DNA of 23,166 bases, from NCBI GenBank assembly GCA_002926195.1, contig MZXQ01000021.1:1-23166 (forward strand). The letters run 5' to 3'. The position numbers were made by a program, and so were the translations under genes. The notes below the pieces were generated by a model, which was not told the origin of the DNA, made no database searches, and saw only the letters and a program-made list of their open reading frames with translations. Positions 7,220 through 14,663 of the stretch are shown piece by piece (position 1 is the first letter of the stretch; each line of letters begins with the position of its first letter). Source of the DNA: Candidatus Methanomarinus sp. HR1 (GTDB lineage Archaea; Halobacteriota; Methanosarcinia; Methanosarcinales; Methanocomedenaceae).

Positions 7220-7510
7220 TTAAATTTTATCAACTTTTTTAATTTCTACTTTCTTGACGTTGGGTTTTTTAATTTTATCCGGCATCCAGCTTGGTTTGTT
7301 CTTGGGAGCTGGCACTTCTTCTCTCCATCCATCATAGATATGGAGTTTCTTAGTTCCCCGCTCCCTTAGTATTATTCTCTCTGGCTTCTTCTTTGTCCCT
7401 TTACCCCTATTGGCTGCCTTAAGGGCTGCCTGTCTGGGCTGTTTACCAGTAAATACTCCATGCTCGTTGCCTTTTTTATCCCTTAATACAAAATTTCTTG
7501 TTTCTGCCAT
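7220..7510 (-). CDS. Chromosomal protein MC1
   Basis: A 96-residue basic protein matching methanogen chromosomal protein MC1 over nearly its full length: TRNFVLRDKKGNEHGVFTGK, QPRQAALKAANRG, RLRERGTKK-like (ILRERGTKKLHIYDGW) and APKNKPSWMPDKI. MC1 is the abundant small architectural DNA-binding protein of Methanosarcinales and haloarchaea; it binds as a monomer and sharply bends DNA. The family is about 93 residues, so the gene is complete. It has its own likely TATA box (7564-7571) and a good terminator, consistent with a highly expressed single-gene unit. It is convergent with tRNA-Arg. Confidence 0.97.
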   Translation of the reverse strand: MAETRNFVLRDKKGNEHGVFTGKQPRQAALKAANRGKGTKKKPERIILRERGTKKLHIYDGWREEVPAPKNKPSWMPDKIKKPNVKKVEIKKVDKI

Positions 7511-7817
7511 TGTTAGTACCCCTTTAATGGTATACTGTTACCCGATATGTTTTCCTGTAATAGTATAAATACCTTTTTCATGTGTCAAGTCTAAGCATAT
7601 TGAATTTTCGTTATAGACCAAATAGTCCATATATTAAAAAATATATGCCATCAATTAGATCATGTCTACCAGAAGTGGTTTGGCATATACACCATAATAA
7701 TATTCACAGTGTGTGGCCTTTTTTTTATTAAATAATACTAAAAATTTTATCGCATATGTGTAAAAAAATCCTATCAGGGCATTTCGAAAGAATAAATTCC
7801 TTCACCTGGTCGGATTT
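7511..7817. other. 307-base non-coding stretch: MC1 promoter, palindromes, possible small RNA, upstream gene's terminator
   Basis: From left to right: the MC1 leader and TATA box; an AT-rich palindrome CATATATT-AAAA-AATATATG (7629-7648); a 9-bp inverted repeat TATATGCCA/TGGCATATA (7643-7651 with 7681-7689) enclosing ACCA-GAAG-TGGT; a small CACA-GTG-TGTG hairpin leading into eight T residues (7719-7726, plus strand); and a terminator-like hairpin for the radical SAM gene (7762-7818). No convincing protein frame is present. Confidence 0.6.
7564..7571 (-). promoter_or_regulatory. Likely TATA box of the MC1 gene
   Basis: TATTTATA on the minus strand, preceded by a purine-rich GAAAAAGG that could act as a BRE. 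It lies 54-61 bases ahead of the MC1 ATG, which predicts a start near 7540 and a leader of about 30 bases. Confidence 0.55.
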
Positions 7818-7818
7818 T
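7762..7818 (-). terminator. Terminator-like hairpin after the radical SAM gene
   Basis: On the minus strand AAAATCC (7812-7818) pairs with GGATTTT (7765-7771), extended beyond a 3x3 internal loop by CCAG/CTGG-type pairs (CAGG 7775-7778 with CCTG 7805-7808), and a run of seven T residues (7762-7768) follows. It starts at the stop codon of the gene that ends at 7818 and would end the leftward purA-cdc48-amrS transcript. Confidence 0.5.
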
Positions 7819-8828
7819 CACACTACTACTGCAATCCTGTATCCGCACTTCGGACATTTTACATCCTCTGTAATAATGTTTTTTACAACACTAAACCCGT
7901 TTCTGTCTATTAGTAATTCATTACATTTCGGACAGAATGTGTTCTCATGTGGATGACCAGGTACATTACCTATATATGGATATTCCAGTCCGGCTTCTTT
8001 TGCTGTGTGCCATGCACTCTCAAGGGTATCCACTGGAGTCGGAGCTGCATTCATCATCCTGTACATGGGATGGAACCTGGTAAAATGAATAGGTGTCATA
8101 GGACCCAGATTATCCAGTACCCATTCAATTAACATCGTAGTCTCTTTTTTATCATCGTTCTGTCCTGGGATGATCAGGTTAACAACTTCTACATGCATAC
8201 CCAGTTCCCTGGCTTTTATCGCGCTGTCCAGCACTGGCTGCAGGTGAGCCCGGCATATCTTTTTATAGAACTCATCCCTGAATGCTTTTATATCTACCCT
8301 GAAAGCATCAAGATACGGTGAGATGTATTGCAGTGCCTCTTCAGTGATATATCCATTGGTCACATATACGGTCTTTAGCCCGGCCTCATGAGCTAACCTG
8401 GCAGAGTCGTATGTGAATTCATACCAGATAGTAGGCTCGTTATAAGTCCACGAAATGCTTGCACAACCATAATCCACAGCTCTTGCTACCGATTCTTCTG
8501 GCGTGATTTTACTGGTAATGCTCTTATTCAGACTTGCCTGGGATATAGACCAATTCTGACAGTGGGTACATTTGAAATTGCATCCGATGGTGCCCTGGGA
8601 ATAACTTGATGTTCCTGGCAGAAAATGATAAAGAGGCTTTTTTTCAATAGGATCAATAGCCTCACTGGATAGAGTATTATAGATCAGTGAATAAAGTGTA
8701 CCATTCCTGTTCTGCCTGACCTTACAGAATCCATAACTCCCCTCTGATATTACACACCTGTGAGCACAGACATTGCACCTGATCTTTTTATCATCAAGTC
8801 TATCAAATAACGCGGCTTCATGCACCAT
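7818..8828 (-). CDS. amrS: AmmeMemoRadiSam system radical SAM enzyme
   Basis: 336 residues. The radical SAM cluster motif CNFKCTHC (Cys83, Cys87, Cys90) follows an N-terminal cysteine region (CNVCAHRC, residues 18-25, and GFCKVR). TYNEPTIWYEF and RVDIKAFRDEFYKK are typical of the PflA-like family annotated as the radical SAM member of the AmmeMemoRadiSam trio (with AMMECR1 and Memo). The chemistry is not firmly established; a glycyl-radical-activase-like reaction is implied by fold. The C-terminus has a CPKC...CPKC zinc ribbon (Cys299, 302, 325, 328). Neither AMMECR1 nor Memo is in the window. The start lies six bases after the cdc48 stop, so it is probably cotranscribed with cdc48. Confidence 0.9.
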   Translation of the reverse strand: MVHEAALFDRLDDKKIRCNVCAHRCVISEGSYGFCKVRQNRNGTLYSLIYNTLSSEAIDPIEKKPLYHFLPGTSSYSQGTIGCNFKCTHCQNWSISQASLNKSITSKITPEESVARAVDYGCASISWTYNEPTIWYEFTYDSARLAHEAGLKTVYVTNGYITEEALQYISPYLDAFRVDIKAFRDEFYKKICRAHLQPVLDSAIKARELGMHVEVVNLIIPGQNDDKKETTMLIEWVLDNLGPMTPIHFTRFHPMYRMMNAAPTPVDTLESAWHTAKEAGLEYPYIGNVPGHPHENTFCPKCNELLIDRNGFSVVKNIITEDVKCPKCGYRIAVVV

Positions 8829-8834
8829 ATAATT

Positions 8835-11126
8835 CTATCCATAAATATGATTTGCTTCGATCTGTTTCGAATGCTTTTTTCGAAGATCGGATTTTAAGGA
8901 TTCATAATATTTCATAGTATCTGATGAAACACTGGGGCCGGAATCCTTAATAGCCATCAGGAAATGTTCTTGCTTTATACTCTTGCATTCCATATTTTCG
9001 CGCAGGGCAAACCGTCCTGCTTTCTTACAGAGATAGGCTATATCTGCGCCAGTATAATCATTGGTCAGTTCCATCAGTTCATCGATATTAACATCATCAT
9101 CCAGTGCCATCTCTTTAGTATGAACTCCAAATATCTTCTTTCGTGTTGCACTATCAGGAACAGGTACCAGTATCAGTTCATCGAACCGTCCTGATCTGAT
9201 CAAAGCCGGGTCTATGATATCAGGACGGTTAGTGGCACCTATTACCACTACACCCTTAAGTTCTTCAAGTCCGTCCATCTCTGAAAGTAACTGATTCACT
9301 ATTCTCTCAGTAACCTGGGGTTCACCCATAGCACCACCTCTAACCGGCGCCAATGAATCCAGTTCATCCAGGAACACAATAGCAGGAGCCACCTGTCGTG
9401 CACGTTTGAATATACCGGCAATATGCTTTTCACTTTCTCCATACCATTTGGACAGCAGGTCACTACCTTTTGCAGTAATAAAATTAGCATCAGATTCATT
9501 AGCAATAGCCTTTGCCAGCATTGTCTTACCAGTACCCGGAGGTCCATATAGCAGTATACCTTTGGATGATTCCACACCAATACGCTTGTAGGACTCTCCG
9601 AATCGTAATGGCCATTCCACTGCTTCCTGCAATTGTTCCTTTACTTTCTCCAGGCCACCGATATCTTCCCAGGTAACATTAGGTACCTCAAAAAGTATTT
9701 CACGTAGTGCAGATGGCTGCACTTCCTTCATAGCCTCTTCAAAATCAAAGAGGGTCACAGAAAGCTTATTAAGTAATTCTTGTGGTATTTCATGTTGATC
9801 TAAGTCAATTTCTGGCAGGATCCTGCGCAATGAATTCATGGCAGCTTCTTTTGTCAGGGCAGCTATATCAGCTCCTACAAACCCATAGGTAATCTCTGAA
9901 AACTGTTCCAAATCAGCATCTTTAGTAAGCGGCATACCTCTTGTATGTATCTGGAATATCTCAAGTCGGCCTTCTGTATTCGGTACTCTTAGTTCGATCT
10001 CTCTATCAAAACGTCCGGGTCGGCGCAGGGCCATATCCAGTGCTTCCGGTCTATTGGTTGCTCCGATCACGATAACATTTTTCCTGGATTTTAGGCCGTC
10101 CATCAATGATAGCAACTGTGCAACCACTCGTCGTTCCACTTCGCCGAAAACTTCAGCCCTTTTCGGGGCAATAGAATCAATCTCATCAATAAAAATAATA
10201 CTGGGGGCATTTTTCTCAGCCTCATCAAACATTTCCCTTAATCTCTGTTCACTTTCGCCGTAGAATTTGCTCATGATCTCAGGACCGTTGATGGTTAAGA
10301 AATAGACATTCGACTCGTTTGCTACTGCTTTAGCCAGCATGGTCTTACCAGTCCCGGGCGGCCCGTGAAGCAATATCCCTTTTGGCGGGTCAATACCTAA
10401 TCTACTGAACAGCTCAGGATGCTTAAGTGGTAATTCAATCATTTCCCTGACCTTGGTAATAGCCTGTTTGATACCACCCAGGTCTTCATACATAACTTCC
10501 GGAATAACCTGTTCAGGCAGTTCAACTGCCTCAGGTATTAATTCAATTTGGGTAATCTCTGTGATCTTGACAATGCCCTGTGGTTTGGTAGATACCACCT
10601 GGAGTTTGATCTCACCCAGACCAAATGGCTGTCCACCGAAAAAATCACTTAATAGTTCATCCAGTACGGCTTCCCCTTCTAAACTTTCAGGTTTGTGTTT
10701 GCGTACGCTGGTAGTGGAAATAAGATCACCTTTACTCACAGTCCTGTTTAAGAAAATACCCTGTAAGCTTTCACTTGAGGCAAACATCCTGATATTACTG
10801 GTTACAGGAGCAAGGCTGACGTTTCTGGCCTCGTGCCACTGTGCCTTGTGAACAGTAACGAATTCTCCAATGCCTGTTTTAGCGTTGATACGCGTCAAAC
10901 CGTCCATACGAATGGTATTCTTTTCCTCATCAGATGGGTAAGCCCGGCCTACTATAGCTGATGTATCCCTTTCTCCTGAGATCATTACTATATCAAATAG
11001 ATTAATGCCTATTTTATTGCGGTTGCTCTCATCGATACGTACCACACCTTTTCCTACATCTTTCTGATCAGCTTCAGCTACTTTAAGCTTGATTGCTCCG
11101 ATTGTATCACGTTCTGATAATGGCAT
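8835..11126 (-). CDS. cdc48: Cdc48/VAT-type AAA ATPase
   Basis: 763 residues with the full p97/VAT layout: an N-terminal substrate/adaptor domain (about 1-190), a D1 AAA domain with Walker A GPPGTGKT near 255 and Walker B IIFIDEID near 310, and a D2 domain with Walker A near 528 and Walker B IVFLDELD. It uses ATP to unfold or pull apart proteins in the cytoplasm, commonly for degradation. The last residues are IYG, fitting the hydrophobic-Tyr-X pattern that proteasome-activating ATPases use to dock on the 20S core. The proteasome alpha gene is 4.8 kb away. It lies 29 bases downstream of purA and six bases upstream of the radical SAM gene. Confidence 0.97.
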   Translation of the reverse strand: MPLSERDTIGAIKLKVAEADQKDVGKGVVRIDESNRNKIGINLFDIVMISGERDTSAIVGRAYPSDEEKNTIRMDGLTRINAKTGIGEFVTVHKAQWHEARNVSLAPVTSNIRMFASSESLQGIFLNRTVSKGDLISTTSVRKHKPESLEGEAVLDELLSDFFGGQPFGLGEIKLQVVSTKPQGIVKITEITQIELIPEAVELPEQVIPEVMYEDLGGIKQAITKVREMIELPLKHPELFSRLGIDPPKGILLHGPPGTGKTMLAKAVANESNVYFLTINGPEIMSKFYGESEQRLREMFDEAEKNAPSIIFIDEIDSIAPKRAEVFGEVERRVVAQLLSLMDGLKSRKNVIVIGATNRPEALDMALRRPGRFDREIELRVPNTEGRLEIFQIHTRGMPLTKDADLEQFSEITYGFVGADIAALTKEAAMNSLRRILPEIDLDQHEIPQELLNKLSVTLFDFEEAMKEVQPSALREILFEVPNVTWEDIGGLEKVKEQLQEAVEWPLRFGESYKRIGVESSKGILLYGPPGTGKTMLAKAIANESDANFITAKGSDLLSKWYGESEKHIAGIFKRARQVAPAIVFLDELDSLAPVRGGAMGEPQVTERIVNQLLSEMDGLEELKGVVVIGATNRPDIIDPALIRSGRFDELILVPVPDSATRKKIFGVHTKEMALDDDVNIDELMELTNDYTGADIAYLCKKAGRFALRENMECKSIKQEHFLMAIKDSGPSVSSDTMKYYESLKSDLRKKHSKQIEANHIYG

Positions 11127-11155
11127 TATAATATTCCCTTATTAATGATTGTGTA

Positions 11156-12427
11156 TCAATTGGTAAATGTTTGTTCTCGATCAGGCCCAACAGAAATATA
11201 TTTAAATGGAACATTGATCAATGACCTGAGTTTTTCTATATATGCAAGAGCCTCATCCGGAAGATCGTTAACATTTCGGATACCTGTAAGATCCTCATCC
11301 CATCCTGCCATATCTTTATATACTGGTATGCAGCGGGCAAGATCAGAAGTTGATTCAGGCGGGTAGTCAAGTTTTTTTCCGTCCAGTTCATATGCCACAC
11401 ATATACGTATCGGATGTATGGATGATAATACATCCATTTTAGTTAGTACCAGATCCGTATAACCATTCAATGCTACTGCTTTTTTTGCAAGTGGCAGGTC
11501 AAACCACCCGCACCGCCTCGGCCGTCCGGTAGTGGTTCCGAACTCACCGCCTGCCTGGCGTATAAGGTCTCCTGTGCTATCTTTAAGTTCAGTGGGGAGC
11601 GGACCTTCACCTACCCTGGTGATATAGGCTTTTACAATACCAATCACCTGATCTACTCTTGTTGGTCCTACACCCAGGTTTGCACATGCGGATCCTGCAA
11701 TACACGAAGAGGAAGTTACAAATTTCGAAGTACCGTGGATCACATCGAGGTAAGTTCCCTGGGCACCTTCTGCCAGTATCTTTTTACCCTTATCAAGTGC
11801 ATTATTTACTTCAAAGGATACATCAGTAATATAAGGAGCAAACCTGCGTCCCAGATCACAATACGTCTTGATCCATGTTTCATCTTTCATGATAGAAGGA
11901 TTTCCATTCAATTCCTTGATCTGGGCTTCCTTCATTGGCCTTATTTCATTAAGCCGGTTACGCAACTGCTCTTCACTGGCAAGGTCTGCCATCTGTATTT
12001 CATCCCTGGCTACTTTGTCTATATATGCATAACCAATACCACGTTTGGTAGTACCGATCTTGTCAGTTCTGGCTGATTCTCTCAAGCCGTCCAGTTCTAC
12101 ATGATATGGCATGATAATGCTGGTTTTTGCATCAATTCCCAGCTTGTGTTCATCTACGTTTATACCATTGTCGGATAACATATCGAATTCCTGAGACAAT
12201 GTCTGCGGATTTACTACAGTACCCGGACCGATAAGCAATCTGGCATCCTGCAGTACTCCTGAAGGGGTGAGGTGCAGTTTATATTTCTTGCCGTTCACTA
12301 CTACAGTATGACCGGCATTGTCACCTCCCTGGAAACGAACTATCATATCATAGTCCTTTGTCATTAGATCAACAATCTTACCTTTACCTTCATCTCCGAA
12401 CTGGGAACCAGTAATAATAGTAAACAT
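11156..12427 (-). CDS. purA: Adenylosuccinate synthetase
   Basis: 423 residues. It joins IMP and aspartate using GTP to make adenylosuccinate, the first committed step to AMP. The N-terminal loop GSQFGDEGKGK and the following QGGDNAGHTVV hold the catalytic Asp and His region; TTGRPRRCGWFDL and ISVGPDR are near the C-terminus. I place the start at the ATG at 12427, which begins MFTIITGSQFGDEGK and gives normal family length; the 33 additional codons up to 12526 would run into the divergent PAP2 gene. It heads the leftward purA-cdc48-amrS group. The 50 bases to the PAP2 start must hold both divergent promoters or part of them. Confidence 0.96.
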   Translation of the reverse strand: MFTIITGSQFGDEGKGKIVDLMTKDYDMIVRFQGGDNAGHTVVVNGKKYKLHLTPSGVLQDARLLIGPGTVVNPQTLSQEFDMLSDNGINVDEHKLGIDAKTSIIMPYHVELDGLRESARTDKIGTTKRGIGYAYIDKVARDEIQMADLASEEQLRNRLNEIRPMKEAQIKELNGNPSIMKDETWIKTYCDLGRRFAPYITDVSFEVNNALDKGKKILAEGAQGTYLDVIHGTSKFVTSSSCIAGSACANLGVGPTRVDQVIGIVKAYITRVGEGPLPTELKDSTGDLIRQAGGEFGTTTGRPRRCGWFDLPLAKKAVALNGYTDLVLTKMDVLSSIHPIRICVAYELDGKKLDYPPESTSDLARCIPVYKDMAGWDEDLTGIRNVNDLPDEALAYIEKLRSLINVPFKYISVGPDREQTFTN

Positions 12428-12477
12428 AATATGAAATAGAATGGGATTATTACATAATAAGATTTTGATGTGGTGAA

Positions 12478-13443
12478 ATGACCTCAACCTATATGATGAC
12501 CATGATAATGTTGCCTCTTCTGGCATTGATGATTTTTATCGGTTATTATATCTTTATACCGCTTAAGATCAGAGAACGAAATAAGAGGATACCTATCCGC
12601 AGATTTATTATAGGTTTTCTACCATTTTTCGTATCTGCTTTTCTTGTCTATATGCTTGTTCAGTCACAATATACCATAATCAAAGTATTTGGTCTGAATA
12701 TTAACGCCAACTATACAAAATATTTTATGATGATCGAAGGAGACATAGTACATCATTTCCAAAGTTTTGCAACACCAACATTAACGATCATAATAGGATT
12801 CGTTTACCTGATGATCTTTTCTTTTCTGCTGATCTTTACATTCATCATTTTGATATATACTAAGAACCTTAAAGCCCTTGAGGAGTTCACTATTGCTTAT
12901 ATTATTACCTATCTTGTAGCCTTTTGGTTCTATATTTTTTTTCCTGTCACAGTTACCGGACATACACTGCCAAATGTCGAACCTTTACTGTATAATTTAA
13001 ACCCCATTATTGACGAAGGTGTAAGAGTTGTAGACCCATTTCTTGATAATTGTTTCCCAAGTCTGCATGCAGCACAGTCCATAATGGCTTTATTGATAAT
13101 AGTGTTCAGGACCAACCTTACACGGTATAAATTATTTGCTATTATTTCGACTATTGCCATCCTGTTCTCTACACTGTATCTTGGTATACACTGGATCAGC
13201 GATCTTATTGCCGGTTGTTTGCTGGCCCTGTTTAGTTGTTATATTGCTATACACTACAGAAACAAGATTTCAATGATGGTAAACAGGGTTTTATTGAGTA
13301 TTGAGATCAGGGCAGGTATATTAGATGATATTCTTTGTAATAATTGTCAAAAGAATATCCGGGTAATTCCTCATAGTATGTCTGTGAAGTGTCCTTATTG
13401 TGGTACGATAATGAAATATCATCCGCTTACATATGATCAATGA
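12478..13443 (+). CDS. PAP2-family membrane phosphatase with C-terminal zinc ribbon
   Basis: 321 residues with about six membrane helices. Two PAP2 phosphatase motifs are clear: FPSLHAAQS (residues 193-201) and YLGIHWISDLIAG (234-246), which supply the catalytic His pair and Asp. The first classical motif (KxxxxxxRP) is not evident, as in the AUR1-like branch, which acts on lipid phosphates. After the last helix comes a cytosolic zinc ribbon with CNNC (Cys287, 290) and CPYC (Cys305, 308). A polyprenyl diphosphate or phospholipid phosphate substrate is plausible given the prenyl genes at 488-6960, but this is inference. The ATG at 12478 follows GGTGA closely. It is divergent from purA. Confidence 0.82.
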   Translation: MTSTYMMTMIMLPLLALMIFIGYYIFIPLKIRERNKRIPIRRFIIGFLPFFVSAFLVYMLVQSQYTIIKVFGLNINANYTKYFMMIEGDIVHHFQSFATPTLTIIIGFVYLMIFSFLLIFTFIILIYTKNLKALEEFTIAYIITYLVAFWFYIFFPVTVTGHTLPNVEPLLYNLNPIIDEGVRVVDPFLDNCFPSLHAAQSIMALLIIVFRTNLTRYKLFAIISTIAILFSTLYLGIHWISDLIAGCLLALFSCYIAIHYRNKISMMVNRVLLSIEIRAGILDDILCNNCQKNIRVIPHSMSVKCPYCGTIMKYHPLTYDQ

Positions 13444-13457
13444 TCTCTTACCCAACC

Positions 13458-13464
13458 TTTATAA
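13458..13464 (+). promoter_or_regulatory. Possible TATA box for the L15e/exosome superoperon
   Basis: TTTATAA in ACCTTTATAACCC. A start about 25 bases downstream would place the structured leader (13501-13563) wholly in the 5' untranslated region. A second TATA-like CTATAAC sits at 13478-13484 and would start transcription at about 13510, inside the helix. Confidence 0.4.
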
Positions 13465-13500
13465 CCCATTGAAGAATCTATAACCTTTTACAACAAGCCA

Positions 13501-13563
13501 GTTTCATCGGTGGGATAAAATATCCCGCAGGGATGTGGCCCTTAACAGGCTGAACCGTGAAAC
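13501..13563 (+). ncRNA. Structured RNA leader upstream of rpl15e (candidate)
   Basis: The 5' arm GTTTCATCGGT (13501-13511) pairs with ACCGTGAAAC (13554-13563) to give ten base pairs with one bulged T. Directly inside is a perfect 6-bp hairpin GGGATA-AAA-TATCCC (13512-13526), then AGGG-ATGTGG-CCCT. Together they make a branched three-helix fold ending about 30 bases before the L15e start codon. The stretch is non-coding. It might be a ribosomal-protein autoregulatory site or a processing signal; the structure is visible but function is unproven. Confidence 0.45.
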
Positions 13564-13593
13564 CGGGATTATAATACATAGGAGATTCGAAAC

Positions 13594-14184
13594 ATGGCAA
13601 AATCAATGTATAGTTACATAAGGGATGCCTGGAAGGACCCTGACAACACGTATACACACGAACTTAGATGGCACAGGCTTCAGGAATGGAGACGGGAAGC
13701 AGCAGTACAGAGGATTGATAAACCCACCCGATTAGACCGGGCCCGCAGTCTCGGTTATAAAGCTAAACAGGGTATTATTATGGCCAGAGTAGGCATCAGG
13801 CGAGGTAGTGCACGTAAATCCAGATATATCCGTGGTCGTCGTACCAAACGGATGGGCATGCGCAAGATCACACGTGGTAAAAGCCTCCAGCGTATTGCAG
13901 AAGAAAGATCAGCACGTAAATTCCCAAATCTGCAAGTACTTAATTCATACTGGGTCGGCGAAGATGGCAGGCTCAAATGGTATGAGATTATTCTGGTAGA
14001 TACGGCTCACCCGGTTATTAAAAGTGATCCCCGCCTGAACTGGCTATGCAGACCAAACCAGAAGGGACGTGTATTCAGAGGCAAGACCAGTGCAGGGACG
14101 AAGGGGCGAGGACAGCGAAAACGCGGTAAAGGTACTGAAAAGACCAGGCCAAGTATACGATCACGCGGAAATCTTGGGAAATGA
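13594..14184 (+). CDS. rpl15e: Large-subunit ribosomal protein L15e
   Basis: A 196-residue, very basic protein that aligns over its whole length with archaeal/eukaryotic L15e: MAKSMYSYIRDAWKDPDN at the start, RRGSARKSRYIRGRRTKRMG, NSYWVGEDGRLKWYEIILVD and a C-terminal Arg/Lys/Gly-rich tail ending RSRGNLGK. It is part of the 50S subunit and binds 23S rRNA. A ribosome binding site TAGGAG precedes the ATG. It is the first gene of a rightward superoperon and lies behind a foldable 150-base leader, so regulation of the whole unit may act here. Confidence 0.97.
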   Translation: MAKSMYSYIRDAWKDPDNTYTHELRWHRLQEWRREAAVQRIDKPTRLDRARSLGYKAKQGIIMARVGIRRGSARKSRYIRGRRTKRMGMRKITRGKSLQRIAEERSARKFPNLQVLNSYWVGEDGRLKWYEIILVDTAHPVIKSDPRLNWLCRPNQKGRVFRGKTSAGTKGRGQRKRGKGTEKTRPSIRSRGNLGK

Positions 14185-14199
14185 AGACTGTATTCAAGT

Positions 14200-14661
14200 A
14201 TGATCCATTACATATCTCTTCGCGTCAGTGCCCAGGCTACGGAAGATCCCGAAAAAGTACGATCGGCAATCGGACTATTTCTTCCTCCTGCTGAAGATGA
14301 GTCAAAGCTTAAAGGATCTGACATTATTAGTGAGTATGTTACCTCAGGTTACTATGGTAACAAGATCATTTTAATGGAGGCTGAGCTTCATAAAAAAAAA
14401 CATACTCAATATGTAATAGACCTGATCAGGCAGCGTCTTGGAAAGCAAGAGATGTTGCAATTGGTCAAGCAGGTCCATTTGCGTGTGGATGATGACTGCA
14501 ATCTGTATATCAGGTTCAATAAACAACAGGCTTTCCAGGGCAAGCTTGTAATGACCAATACATCGGATGTGGTCCTGCTTCGGATAAAACTTAAAGCTTA
14601 TCCTGCTAAGTATGAAAGAGCAATAGAGGTTGCACGAACAATATTTGATACGGAGGATTGA
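14200..14661 (+). CDS. RNA-binding protein of the COG1325 (exosome-associated) family
   Basis: 153 residues. The start MIHYISLRVSAQATEDPEKV followed by ALGLFLP-like SAIGLFLPP is characteristic of the small archaeal family annotated as RNA binding, DUF54 or predicted exosome subunit. The C-terminal half (LRVDDDCNLYIRFNKQQAF, then DVVLLRIKLKAYP) matches the family pattern, with RNA-binding resembling that of ribosomal protein L5-like folds. It is encoded next to exosome and RNase P genes in many archaea. The gap from rpl15e is 15 bases, and it ends two bases before the rnp3 ATG, so translation is probably coupled. Confidence 0.85.
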   Translation: MIHYISLRVSAQATEDPEKVRSAIGLFLPPAEDESKLKGSDIISEYVTSGYYGNKIILMEAELHKKKHTQYVIDLIRQRLGKQEMLQLVKQVHLRVDDDCNLYIRFNKQQAFQGKLVMTNTSDVVLLRIKLKAYPAKYERAIEVARTIFDTED

Positions 14662-14663
14662 TC

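Noticed and set aside
7756..7956. Plus-strand frame of 66 codons at the end of the radical SAM gene
   Set aside because: It is mostly antisense to a conserved zinc ribbon and contains the terminator hairpin.
10453..10851. Plus-strand frame of 132 codons opposite cdc48
   Set aside because: It is antisense to the well-conserved N-domain/D1 region and has no family features.
12428..12526. Longer purA with 33 extra N-terminal residues
   Set aside because: Family members start at MFTIITGSQFGDEGK, and the extension overlaps the divergent PAP2 gene.
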